Part shown: positions 48,110 through 56,374 of the stretch, in pieces
How positions within the stretch are numbered: position 1 is the stretch's first letter
How the letters are laid out: each line of letters begins with the position of its first letter
Assembly: GCA_021202275.1 (NCBI GenBank)
Contig: JAJQDI010000015.1
Location: forward strand, 410,637-474,636
Direction of reading: 5' to 3'
Origin: Bacteroides sp.
GTDB lineage: Bacteria > Bacteroidota > Bacteroidia > Bacteroidales > Bacteroidaceae
DNA length: 64,000 nt
Translations under genes and position numbers: made by a program
The notes under the pieces: generated by a model
Databases searched by the model: none
Seen by the model: the letters and a program-made list of their open reading frames with translations, nothing else
Told to the model about the DNA's origin: nothing

Positions 48110-48146
48110 AATCTTTGTTGACCTTAAATCTAATACTATGAAAAAC
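48082..48146 (-). ncRNA. Candidate short RNA or attenuated leader upstream of SDR-GH13
   Basis: A strong promoter (48153-48183) would start a transcript near 48146 that meets a terminator at 48082, giving an RNA of about 65 nt, or about 100 nt if the second terminator is used. It could be a small RNA or a leader whose termination controls the SDR-GH13 genes. No known riboswitch consensus was recognised. Confidence 0.4.
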
Positions 48147-48152
48147 ACATTA

Positions 48153-48183
48153 CAAATATAGGAGTAATTCTGAAATTACCAAA
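48153..48183 (-). promoter_or_regulatory. Consensus promoter upstream of SDR-GH13
   Basis: On the minus strand TTTG (48180-48183), 19 bp, then TATATTTG (48153-48160). Both boxes and the spacing fit the Bacteroidetes consensus. It faces the two tandem terminators and the SDR gene. Confidence 0.75.
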
Positions 48184-48679
48184 CTTATATAACTCAAAAA
48201 CAGATCTTATAACATTGATTAATAAATTCAGTATGTACAAAGCATACAAAGTGCTTATTATTAACAAAATTAACACTTTGAAGATTGATAAAGAAGTATA
48301 TACGTTGGGCAAGATCAGGGGAATTCAGCATGGATAGGTTGTGCAGGGGAATTCATGTATAAGGTTATTCTGTTTACAACGTATCTGTAGTGTCGGAAGC
48401 ATGTTATGCTATATGACAAGGTATGCCACATTATAATGCGTACTACCACACCATGCATACAATCGATCCTGCCTATCACAACACATATCACATTACAGTT
48501 TATACTATATCACAACATGTACCACATCATCATACATACACATTACAAGGTATGACACACACGAACCAGTGTTCATCATAGATGGTAACGCCCTCTGATA
48601 GTAACAATCCAATATCTGCCAACACCCATACATAAATAGAAGTTCATTATTCATTGCATTCATACTATACCCATAACCT
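48184..48679. other. Intergenic low-complexity stretch
   Basis: From about 48400 to 48600 the plus strand is a chain of short related words such as ATCACATTACAG, TATCACAACATG, CACATCATCATACA and CACATTACAAGG, low in G. No frame, hairpin or known element was recognised. Confidence 0.4.
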
Positions 48680-48788
48680 GTTGAGACGCACGGTTGACGT
48701 GCGTCTCAACATGCCGAATGAGAATGTATATATCATGCGGGATGTTTTTGTTGGACATATATCGCGGAGACGCACGCCGTGCGTCTCC
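48680..48788. repeat. Two GAGACGCACG palindromes
   Basis: GTTGAGACGCACG-gttga-CGTGCGTCTCAAC (48680-48710, perfect 13-bp arms) and GGAGACGCACG-c-CGTGCGTCTCC (48766-48788, perfect 11-bp arms). The same palindrome, with changes, is at 350-372 and 4171-4191. It is REP-like; no T-run follows. Confidence 0.75.
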
Positions 48789-48928
48789 TACAGAATAACG
48801 GAGTATGTTAGCTGAAATTTATGATGAATATTTACTTAAAGAAGGATCATGACTAAGCATAAATCATTGAATCATAGATCAGTAAGTTTTTTCTGTTTAA
48901 CAATTCAAAGTTTCTCAAAGAATATACA

Positions 48929-48936
48929 TACTTTTG
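48929..48936 (+). promoter_or_regulatory. Minus-7 box for the second SDR gene
   Basis: TACTTTTG matches TAnnTTTG, 26 bp before the ATG at 48963. This favours that ATG over an earlier in-frame ATG at 48849. Confidence 0.5.
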
Positions 48937-48962
48937 ATATACTTTTTCAATATCTATTTTAT

Positions 48963-49703
48963 ATGCGAAAAGCAGTGATTGTCGGAGCTACTTCCGGCAT
49001 AGGAAAAGAAGTAGCTCTGTTGCTGATCCGCGAAGGTTGGCATCTGGGTATTGCCGCCAGGCGGGAAGAAGAACTGAAAGCCTTGCAGGCCACCGCTCCC
49101 GATCAGGTAGAGTGGCAGGTGCTGGACGTGACCAGGGAGGATGCCGTAGAGCACCTTCATACGCTGATCGGAAAGCTGGGAGGCATGGATCTCTATTTTC
49201 ACAGTTCGGGGGTTGGCTATCAGAATCCCAACCTTGCATCAGATGTGGAGTTGCGTACGTTGCAAACCAACGGAGAGGGATTTACCCGGATGATCGTTGC
49301 CGCTTTTCAGTACTTTAGAGAACACGGCGGCGGACATATCGGTGCCATCAGTTCCATTGCCGGTACCAAAGGCCTGGGACTGGCTCCGGCCTATTCGGCT
49401 ACCAAGCGTTTTCAGAATACCTACATAGATGCTCTGGATCAACTCTCCCGCATGGAGAAACTGAATATAAGATTCACAGATATCCGTCCGGGATTCGTGG
49501 CCACCCCGTTGCTGAAAGAGGGGCATTATCCCATGCAGATGCAGGCCGATCAAGTGGCAGCAAGTATCGTGAAGGCTCTGTACAAAAGAAAACGAGTGGC
49601 AGTGATCGACTGGCGTTATGCGATCCTTGTCTTTTTCTGGCGCATGATCCCCCGATGGATCTGGGTGAGGATGTCTATAAAAACACAGGAAGTAACTACA
49701 TAG
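48963..49703 (+). CDS. Short-chain dehydrogenase/reductase
   Basis: The 246-residue protein starts MRKAVIVGATSGIGKEVA, the Rossmann motif, at the very N-terminus. It has the HSSGVG block in place of NAG and the catalytic YSATK, with a Ser in ISSIAG before it. The last 35 residues are hydrophobic and basic (YAILVFFWRMIPRWIWVRMS), suggesting a C-terminal membrane anchor. Substrate unknown. A longer frame starting at 48849 adds 38 residues without similarity and passes through the promoter, so it is rejected. No operon partner on either side. Confidence 0.88.
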   Translation: MRKAVIVGATSGIGKEVALLLIREGWHLGIAARREEELKALQATAPDQVEWQVLDVTREDAVEHLHTLIGKLGGMDLYFHSSGVGYQNPNLASDVELRTLQTNGEGFTRMIVAAFQYFREHGGGHIGAISSIAGTKGLGLAPAYSATKRFQNTYIDALDQLSRMEKLNIRFTDIRPGFVATPLLKEGHYPMQMQADQVAASIVKALYKRKRVAVIDWRYAILVFFWRMIPRWIWVRMSIKTQEVTT

Positions 49704-49777
49704 AAAGAGTGGCTACCTCCGGAGAGTACATTCTGTTTTTAGCAAGATCGGATAACATCTGCCTGCGACAGAGTGCT

Positions 49778-49785
49778 TATCTTTG
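49778..49785 (+). promoter_or_regulatory. Minus-7 box for the zinc-ribbon gene
   Basis: TATCTTTG, exact match, in the 304-bp gap 49704-50007. The predicted leader is about 215 nt and contains TTTACATG (49940-49947) pairing with CATGTAAA (49978-49985), a hairpin ending 22 nt before the start codon. It may influence translation. Nothing else was seen in the gap. Confidence 0.45.
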
Positions 49786-50007
49786 CAAAAGTAACAACGA
49801 AAAGAAGTGCTTCTGTAAACAGAAACAAAAACGGAAAGTAGAAAACAGGAACGGAAAACTATCTGTTCCGGCAGAAAGAAACCAAATAAACTTCCGTGGA
49901 GAGAGATGCTCTCCGTATTTTATATTCACTCAGAGCCTGTTTACATGTTGACCTTGCCGGCTTTCGGTTGCGGACACCATGTAAAGGAACTCTTAAAAAC
50001 AAACATT

Positions 50008-50280
50008 ATGGAACAGAAATTTTGCCAGAGTTGTGCCATGCCCATGAATGATGCGGCTTCTATGGGTACAAATGCCGATCAGCGTAAGAACGAGGAGTAT
50101 TGCTGCTATTGCTACAAAGATGGCGCGTTTACCGCAGATTGTTCAATGGACGAAATGATCGAACATTGCGCGCAGTATGTGGAGGAATTTAACAAAGATT
50201 CCGAACAGAAACTTACCCGGGAAGAGGCGATCACACAGATGAAGATGTATTTTCCACAGCTCAAACGCTGGAAACAGTAG
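50008..50280 (+). CDS. Small zinc-ribbon protein
   Basis: The 90-residue protein begins MEQKFCQSCAMPMND and continues GTNADQRKNEEYCCYCYKDG, giving the CxxC...CxxC zinc site of the putative zinc-ribbon family Pfam Zn_ribbon_2. Relatives are small cytoplasmic proteins of unknown role, often stress- or regulator-linked. The C-terminal half (about 45-90) is helical (MIEHCAQYVEEFNKD). The ATG at 50008 is chosen because the zinc site starts right after it; an open frame upstream from 49906 has no similarity. Confidence 0.85.
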   Translation: MEQKFCQSCAMPMNDAASMGTNADQRKNEEYCCYCYKDGAFTADCSMDEMIEHCAQYVEEFNKDSEQKLTREEAITQMKMYFPQLKRWKQ

Positions 50281-50390
50281 AGAATATCCGGTGCGGTGAA
50301 CTACCTCATGCGGGGAGAGCAAGTACCGAGGAGCTGTAGCAATAGCGAAGGCAAAACAAACGCCGTCCCGGGGGCGAACCGCACACGAAA
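50281..50390. other. Structured non-coding segment closed by GTGCGGT/ACCGCAC
   Basis: GTGCGGT (50291-50297) pairs perfectly with ACCGCAC (50378-50384). Inside are CATGCGGGGAGAGCAAGTAC and GCGAAGGCAAAACAAACGCC-type words and a CCCGGGGG run. No frame. It resembles the segment at 43240-43380 in wording (GAGCTGT-GCAA, GCACAC). Confidence 0.4.
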
Positions 50391-50961
50391 GTAAATGCTG
50401 CAGGTACGATCGAAAGAAAGTGAAGTGTACATATTCCGATCGTGCCTTCAGCACTCCCTCTCTTTTATCCCTGTTCATACCCGGGCCTAATACCAGGTCT
50501 ATCCCGCAAATCCTTCTGCATGTGACGTATGCCCCACGGCCAGAACTGCTCTTTCAGGGCGCAATTTGTCCGGAGGATGGTTTACCCCCAGGGTATCGCT
50601 GCATATTTCTCCACTATCGTTCTGAAAGATTCCGCTCTGACCTGGGCTGGAATGAGTTTTCCCTACAGGGCGTAGCAAGAAAAGCATAGAGAGGCAGACA
50701 GACAGAGAACAGGCGCAAAAAAGGATACACTGACCTTGCACCCCATCTCCCTCAGCCCCAGCTATGGATCTATCCTCTTCGGAAGACACAGGCAAGGCCG
50801 ACAACCATACACCGGGCGGTTGGTGGCCACGCTTCGGAGCATACTGCAGTTTACACCTACACCACCCGCCGAAAACTTTTCATCAGGAACCTCTCTGTCC
50901 GAAACGGTTCAGGACTTTCCCGGCATGGCCCCCGCATGCCAGTCCATACCTCCGCACCTCC
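50391..50961. other. Long gap without recognised genes
   Basis: GC-richer sequence with several open frames of 60-120 codons in both directions, none with recognisable protein similarity or start signals. No TAnnTTTG box was found on either strand. It may be a decayed gene region. Confidence 0.4.
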
Positions 50962-51270
50962 TCAGCAGCTTTCGCCGTTCTGACTGTCGGAAAGGGTATT
51001 GCGGTTGCGATTGATCCATGCTACGGCATACGAACAGGTAGCAATGGGCTCAAGGCCATTCGATACCGCATATTCACAGGCTGCCCGTACCAGAGAGGAG
51101 GCAATGCCGCGTCCTTCTAAGGGTTCAGGAACGAATGTATGGGTGATCACTAATTTGTCATCTTTCAAAGCATACTCTACCAGAGATTTGCGCCCTTCAC
51201 ATTCGATAATAAAGCGTTGACGGTCCGCATCATGCGTCACATCGTATTCTGGCTGATTTTCCTTATTCAT
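50962..51270 (-). CDS. Small GNAT-type N-acetyltransferase (YjdJ-like)
   Basis: The 102-residue protein starts MNKENQPEYDVTHDADRQRF and contains the acetyl-CoA-binding block EPLEGRGIASSLVRAACEYA (about residues 50-70), with a preceding beta strand ITHTFVP, followed by CSYAVAWINR. This is the pattern of the short YjdJ/GNAT subfamily. The acceptor is unknown. An in-frame ATG at 51315 adds 15 unrelated residues, so the ATG at 51270 is preferred. It stands alone. Confidence 0.88.
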   Translation of the reverse strand: MNKENQPEYDVTHDADRQRFIIECEGRKSLVEYALKDDKLVITHTFVPEPLEGRGIASSLVRAACEYAVSNGLEPIATCSYAVAWINRNRNTLSDSQNGESC

Positions 51271-51920
51271 AATTCTACTTTTTTGATGTACCCAAAAAAC
51301 CCTTAAATGTATCAAAAGGATGGAAAATGAGAGAGATTTTAAATTTATTTATTTTATCCCACCGATAAGTATGTCTTTTTATTTTCTGCGAAAATGACTG
51401 ATCCGACAGGTAGAAACAAAACTTACATGCGTCTTTCTAAAAAGTATTAATTCACGACACCACCGAAACTTTTAACAGAAAAGGAATGTTTCTGTAAGGG
51501 AAAGAATCCGGTGGTCTTCCCGCATCGGGAAGGCTCAAAAAAAGTGACCAGGAAGAGAAAACATATTCTTTTCTATCCGGAAAGAAATACAGCCGGAAGG
51601 GGTACGAATAATTTAGTATCTTTGTCTCCCTGAACAAAAGCCTTCGCCACATATACCTGATGGGAGCACCCGAAGCGGCCTGTCTGGCTATGCAACCGGC
51701 ACATATCCTGACAAGGAAAAAGTGTCATCGAAGTATATGCCCACAGTTCTCCCTACACATTCGCCTGGATTCATGGCGATCCGCAGGAGTACACCCGGCG
51801 GTTGGTTGGCAGGCAGAAAGATCACCTTGCTGCGAAGAGCCGATACGAAAAGAGAATTACCTGGGAGGTAGCATGTACGATTGCTGTGAATGTCAGCCTC
51901 TCTGAAACGAATATAAAAAG
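51271..51920. other. Long gap with one promoter box and a hairpin
   Basis: The hairpin CTTCCCG-cat-CGGGAAG (about 51516-51532) has no T-run. TATCTTTG at 51617-51624 (+) is a perfect minus-7 box and may serve the transglycosylase gene about 300 bp away or the unassigned 81-codon frame at 51660-51905, which has no recognised similarity. Confidence 0.4.
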
Positions 51921-52892
51921 ATGAAGAATATCTGGAATCATACAGGATTTACCTTAGGCATCATGCTGCTGGCAGGAGCCTGTCTGGGTGGCAGCCATAC
52001 CCAACTGAGTGAAGAAGAATCGGTGAAATCGGAGATAGCCTCTCCGACCATGGCTCCCAACGTGCCCACAGCAGCGACCTTTGCCGGAGAGGAACTGGAT
52101 CTCACCCGTTACGACCTGCGTGAACGAATGGACCGCGAGTTGATGTCTTTCACCTATACCCATTCTACCACCATGCTGATGATCAAACGGGCCAACCGCT
52201 ACTTCCCGGTCATCGAACCCATCCTGAAAGCCAACGGTATACCGGATGATTTCAAATACCTGATGGTGATCGAAAGTAACCTTAATACGCTGGCACGCTC
52301 CTCAGCGGGTGCCGCGGGGCTGTGGCAGTTTATGCCGGATACCGGCAAGCAGTTCGGACTGGAGGTAAACAACAACATCGACGAACGCTACCACGTGGAG
52401 AAGGCCACCATAGCTGCCTGTAAATACCTGAAGCAGGCCTACGGCCGGTACAACAACTGGCTGTCGGTAGCGGCCTCGTACAACGCCGGACAAGGCCGGA
52501 TATCCGGAGAACTCACCAAACAGCTGGCCGACCGTGCCGTAGATCTCTGGCTGGTAGAAGAGACTTCGCGCTATATGTTCCGGATCTTAGCTGCCAAGAT
52601 GGTGATCGGCGAACCTCAGCGGTATGGTTTTCTGCTCAAGCGCGAACAGCTGTATCCGCCTTTAGACTACAGGGAGGTAACCGTGACCCAAGGAATTGCC
52701 AGCCTGGCAGACTTTGCCAAACAGAACGGCATCACCTACCGGGAGCTGAAGGATGCCAACCCGTGGCTGCGACAAACCAACCTGGAAAACAAAAGCGGAC
52801 GCACGTATAAACTGCTGATCCCCACCCAGGAAAGTATGTATTACAATCCTAAACAGATCAGGCCGCATGAGAAGAACTGGGTGATCAACTGA
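51921..52892 (+). CDS. MltD-like membrane-bound lytic transglycosylase
   Basis: The 323-residue lipoprotein (signal ending LLAGAC, Cys21) has an SLT domain (about 90-235) with catalytic Glu118 in MVIESNLN, the GLWQFMPDTGKQFGL block and the AASYNAGQGR block. Such enzymes cut the MurNAc-GlcNAc bond of peptidoglycan, forming 1,6-anhydro ends. A C-terminal LysM-like domain (about 260-310, VTQGIASLADFAKQNGITYR) should hold it to the wall; family members often have two or more. The next gene, a K+ channel, starts 19 bp after, so they may be co-transcribed. Confidence 0.9.
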   Translation: MKNIWNHTGFTLGIMLLAGACLGGSHTQLSEEESVKSEIASPTMAPNVPTAATFAGEELDLTRYDLRERMDRELMSFTYTHSTTMLMIKRANRYFPVIEPILKANGIPDDFKYLMVIESNLNTLARSSAGAAGLWQFMPDTGKQFGLEVNNNIDERYHVEKATIAACKYLKQAYGRYNNWLSVAASYNAGQGRISGELTKQLADRAVDLWLVEETSRYMFRILAAKMVIGEPQRYGFLLKREQLYPPLDYREVTVTQGIASLADFAKQNGITYRELKDANPWLRQTNLENKSGRTYKLLIPTQESMYYNPKQIRPHEKNWVIN

Positions 52893-52911
52893 AACACACA
52901 TACACGATACG

Positions 52912-53778
52912 ATGAAACTGAAAAAACACATACAGCGGTTTCTTCACAACGAACCGCTGAAACGAAAGCTGTATATAATTATTTTTGAAGCAGATACCCC
53001 GGCGGGGAAACTGTTTGATGTGATCTTAATTGCCTGTATCATCACCAGTGTACTGATTGTGATGATCGAAAGCATGGAGAACCTGACGCCACAGATGAGC
53101 CAGCTGTTCATTGTATTGGAGTATATCTTCACCACTTTCTTTACGCTGGAATATCTGACACGGATCTATTGTTCGCCACATCCAAAGAGGTATGTAAGCA
53201 GTTTCTTTGGGGTAATCGATCTGCTCTCTACACTGCCCCTCTACCTGGGATTTATATTCCCTGCTGCCCGCCACTTGGTAGCCATCCGCGTGTTTCGTCT
53301 GATCCGGGTGTTCCGGGTATTCAAACTCTTCGGTTTCCTGCGGGAAGGGGAGATGCTGTTAAGTGCCATTTATGCCAGCATGAGAAAGATCACCGTTTTC
53401 TTTCTCTTTATCGTAGTACTGGTGATTGTGATGGGTACGCTGATGTATATGGTGGAAGGTTCAGAACCCGACACGCAATTCAGGAACATACCGCAGAGCA
53501 TCTACTGGGCCGTGGTTACGATGACTACAGTGGGTTACGGAGACATCACACCCGTTACCGCGGCCGGACGCTTTCTGTCGGCTTTTGTGATGCTGCTGGG
53601 ATACACGATCATTGCCGTGCCTACGGGTATCGTATCCGTATCTATGATGCAGGAACAACGCCGCCTGGATCTGAAACGTTGCCCGGCCTGCCGCAAAGAG
53701 GGCCACGAAGCCAGCGCGCGCTATTGCAAATATTGCGGAGCTGATCTGCAGGATATGAGGAAAGCAGGGTCGGAGTAA
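52912..53778 (+). CDS. Voltage-gated potassium channel with C-terminal zinc ribbon
   Basis: The 288-residue inner-membrane protein has six membrane segments. S4 is rich in arginine (RHLVAIRVFRLIRVFRVFK, about 120-138), the typical voltage sensor, and the selectivity filter TVGYGD is at 206-211, so it conducts K+. After S6 there is a short helix and then a zinc ribbon with C257, C260, C272 and C275 (CPACRKEG...YCKYCGADL). This tail is not part of the basic channel fold; it may set tetramer assembly or sense metal or redox state. The gene follows the MltD-like gene by 19 bp. Confidence 0.92.
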   Translation: MKLKKHIQRFLHNEPLKRKLYIIIFEADTPAGKLFDVILIACIITSVLIVMIESMENLTPQMSQLFIVLEYIFTTFFTLEYLTRIYCSPHPKRYVSSFFGVIDLLSTLPLYLGFIFPAARHLVAIRVFRLIRVFRVFKLFGFLREGEMLLSAIYASMRKITVFFLFIVVLVIVMGTLMYMVEGSEPDTQFRNIPQSIYWAVVTMTTVGYGDITPVTAAGRFLSAFVMLLGYTIIAVPTGIVSVSMMQEQRRLDLKRCPACRKEGHEASARYCKYCGADLQDMRKAGSE

Positions 53779-53811
53779 ACCTGTCCCGGCCACTGTATGG
53801 ATTCGCATTCC

Positions 53812-53866
53812 TTTTGTTCTTCTGTTATTTTGCCTGATCATGCGACAAAAGAACAGAAGAACAAAA
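53812..53866. terminator. Long hairpin between convergent genes, AGAAC-module type
   Basis: TTTTGTTCTTCTGTTATTTTG (53812-53832) pairs with CAAAAGAACAGAAGAACAAAA (53846-53866) with one mismatch over 21 bp. It lies between the K+ channel (+) and the S41 protease (-) and has T-rich flanks both ways, so it may act as a bidirectional terminator. It is written in the same AGAACAAA module found elsewhere as an interspersed repeat. Confidence 0.65.
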
Positions 53867-53908
53867 AAATGAAGAGAAGACACGCCGGGCGAACATGGAC
53901 GAAGAGAG

Positions 53909-55528
53909 TCATTTGATCCGGCCGCTGTTTATCAGATCCAAGACATACAGGATCTCCGCATCCGGGTCAAAATCATAGGTCCCGTAATCTTTCCATTGCA
54001 TAGGGAAATCGGGCATATATACTTTCCCCTTTTGGGGATCATGTGGAAACATGATCTGGAGCGCGTTGGAAAAGCTGCCATCGATCTTTGTATGAGGAAG
54101 TTCAAACGGGGTAACCTCCATAAACGTATTGCCAGCCTGGGAAGCAGGGACGCCTACCACAGTAGCGCCTCCGACCTGCGCCAGAAAACACATGAAATGA
54201 TAGGCCGCGCTGAAGGTAGCAGGAGAACAGAGCACAACCACATGAGGCTGATAGAGAGGAACACCCCGGAGGTCTTCGGTATATTCTTTTCCCATCCCCT
54301 GATAGGTGATCAGAGAGTGGTTCTTCTGTTTCACTTCCAGCGGCTCGTCTGAAGTGCGCATCAGGGAGCCAAACATAAAATCTCCCCATTGATACGCTGT
54401 GCCGTAAGTTTCGTTGTACTGTTCTATCGAATCCATCCCCCACTTTTTCAACAGCAACGGCGATAAGATACGGTTGTATTCCGACTCGTCTTTATACTCC
54501 AGATAGGCATCTCCATACAACAGATAGAGCAGGGGAAGGCACAAAGGTGTTATTCCGCCTCCATTGCTTCGCAGGTCGATAATGAGATATTCCGCATGCT
54601 GTGACTTCATCACAGACAACAGGTCCGTGAACGTCTCATAGAGACTCGGAATTCCCAGATAGGCTTCCTGTGGATCTTCCGGTTTTTCCCGTTTCAGAAC
54701 ATATTGATATACATGATCCATCATGGACTGTGCATAAGAAACCACATGATCCCTATCTCCGAAAACCTCACGGGCAGTCAGAGAGTTCCAGCGGAAATAT
54801 CCGGTATTGGGTGTAAGCATCTGCCCGTACAACAGGCCATTCTCTTCCGATAAACTCACCCTGGATTCTCTTCTCACCCGATCCAGGCTATCCTGGAAAA
54901 ACATCTCTACCTCCCGGATCCCGCCTGTGGGAGACTGTAACGTGAACAGCAAACTCTCCTTTTCTCCAAACAGAGAGGCTGCCATCCGTGAACTCCACAA
55001 CCGATAGCGCAGGTTCGATAAAGCTCCGTATCTGTTTTCCGCAGGTTCTAACCTACGGACTTTATGCAAAAGGGAATCTACCGTCTGCCCTTCGACTGCC
55101 AGGAGTTTACATCCGATATAAGATGTAAACCCCGGATTGGCTCCGCTTATAAACAGTCCGTCGGTAGCTACCTGCAACACCACAGGACTGTATTTCTCAG
55201 GAAGCGTTTGATCTTGCTGCACCACACGGCGGCTGACCCAGGAGTGTGCATCCTCCAGCGGAGCGATCAGTCCGGACAATAAATCCGTAAACCGCTCCAG
55301 GGTCATATCCTCTGTAACAGTGGCACGCGCCTGCTGTACAGCCTTCATAAAGTAAGACCTCCCTCCATAGGCCGTATAAGGATCGGGATGAGTTTCCTGA
55401 AGATACCTCACAAAAGTATGGAAATCTTCCAGCCAGATCTCCCTGGGAAATTTCTCCTGGGAATGGAGAGCCGAGACCGCAAAAAACAAAGCAAAAAAAA
55501 GCAATATGTATCTGATCATCCGGTTCAT
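53909..55528 (-). CDS. S41-family peptidase (C-terminal processing protease-like)
   Basis: The 539-residue secreted protein has a signal peptide (MNRMIRYILLFFALFFAVSALHS is the region; cleavage after HS likely). An N-terminal helical part with EDAHSW is followed by the S41 core: YLIIDLRSNGGG, then the catalytic-Ser block CSPATFSAAYHF (near residue 435) and GVPASQAGNTF. S41 proteases cut exported proteins near the C-terminus or degrade peptides in the periplasm. No clear PDZ domain was seen. It stands alone on its strand, convergent with the K+ channel. Confidence 0.85.
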   Translation of the reverse strand: MNRMIRYILLFFALFFAVSALHSQEKFPREIWLEDFHTFVRYLQETHPDPYTAYGGRSYFMKAVQQARATVTEDMTLERFTDLLSGLIAPLEDAHSWVSRRVVQQDQTLPEKYSPVVLQVATDGLFISGANPGFTSYIGCKLLAVEGQTVDSLLHKVRRLEPAENRYGALSNLRYRLWSSRMAASLFGEKESLLFTLQSPTGGIREVEMFFQDSLDRVRRESRVSLSEENGLLYGQMLTPNTGYFRWNSLTAREVFGDRDHVVSYAQSMMDHVYQYVLKREKPEDPQEAYLGIPSLYETFTDLLSVMKSQHAEYLIIDLRSNGGGITPLCLPLLYLLYGDAYLEYKDESEYNRILSPLLLKKWGMDSIEQYNETYGTAYQWGDFMFGSLMRTSDEPLEVKQKNHSLITYQGMGKEYTEDLRGVPLYQPHVVVLCSPATFSAAYHFMCFLAQVGGATVVGVPASQAGNTFMEVTPFELPHTKIDGSFSNALQIMFPHDPQKGKVYMPDFPMQWKDYGTYDFDPDAEILYVLDLINSGRIK

Positions 55529-55609
55529 AGAATATATTTTTTTCAGATATACGGATCTATAGTTATAACTTGTAATCGTAAATAAGTAAATCGTAAATGA
55601 ATCAAACGT
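55529..55609. repeat. TTTACGA-type repeat near gene end
   Basis: AATCGTAAATAAGTAAATCGTAAATGAATC-type units (about 55573-55602) stand directly after the stop of the TIGR03915 gene. Same family as 459-500. Confidence 0.5.
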
Positions 55610-56374
55610 CTATTGTTTTTCCGTCAGGTATTTCCAATACCGCACAGGCATATCCTGCCGGTGTTTGCGCGGATTGATGCGCTCCCGGATAGCAATGGAT
55701 TTGAAATAGGTTTTCCAGAGTTGCTGGAACAATTTCTCATCCCGGTCCATAATGGATTCATCCAGCATGCCGGTCACTAAGTGAGAAGCCTCTCCCTCTA
55801 AGGTCACTTCCGTCACCTCCGTCAGATCATAGTAATAGCCATACCTGCGCTTCATATCATAGATCAGCCATTTCTGATCGGCAAAGCGATCTTTGAAATG
55901 AGGAATGACCAACGGGAGTACATTGGCTGCGGGTTCAAAAGCCGCGAAATAGGTACCGTCTTCGGCTTTCTGAAAACGCACGAACTGCACCAGGGTATGA
56001 CGTTCGCGCCCTACTTTCTTCCAGATACGAGCGAGTTCCAGTACATCCGGATCGCCGAAATTGCCCTCTATCGACCGGGGAGAATCCAGTGTTTTGCGAA
56101 TGTACCGGAACTGGATCATTCCTATTTCGGGAAGTTCCGACAACCAACTCTGTGTCAGACAGACCAAGGCTCCTCTCGAAAGACGTTTCTGCAACGAAGC
56201 CCAGACACGCCCCGACTTCTCTTCGTCTGTGACCACCTCTACCAGTTCGTCGTAGAAAAGCGGCACTGTGTCTTCCGGCCCTAACAACAAGTCCGGAAAC
56301 GTACGACGGAAATAGGCATCAAAAACCGCAGTAAGCAATCCGTCAAATGTGCGGTCATAAACAAAGATATTCAT
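55610..56374 (-). CDS. TIGR03915-family protein, partner of the radical SAM repair protein
   Basis: The 254-residue cytoplasmic protein starts MNIFVYDRTFDGLLTAVFDAY and contains the block YDMKRRYGYYYDL near residue 195, as in the DUF4130/TIGR03915 family. These proteins are always found beside TIGR03916 radical SAM proteins and are annotated as putative DNA metabolism proteins. Its ATG overlaps the stop of the upstream radical SAM gene by 4 bp, so the two are translationally coupled. The exact reaction is not known. Confidence 0.9.
   Translation of the reverse strand: MNIFVYDRTFDGLLTAVFDAYFRRTFPDLLLGPEDTVPLFYDELVEVVTDEEKSGRVWASLQKRLSRGALVCLTQSWLSELPEIGMIQFRYIRKTLDSPRSIEGNFGDPDVLELARIWKKVGRERHTLVQFVRFQKAEDGTYFAAFEPAANVLPLVIPHFKDRFADQKWLIYDMKRRYGYYYDLTEVTEVTLEGEASHLVTGMLDESIMDRDEKLFQQLWKTYFKSIAIRERINPRKHRQDMPVRYWKYLTEKQ

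Noticed and set aside
51660..51905. 81-codon plus-strand frame downstream of a TATCTTTG box
   Set aside because: No similarity and no protein-like pattern; possible, but not supported enough to list as a gene.
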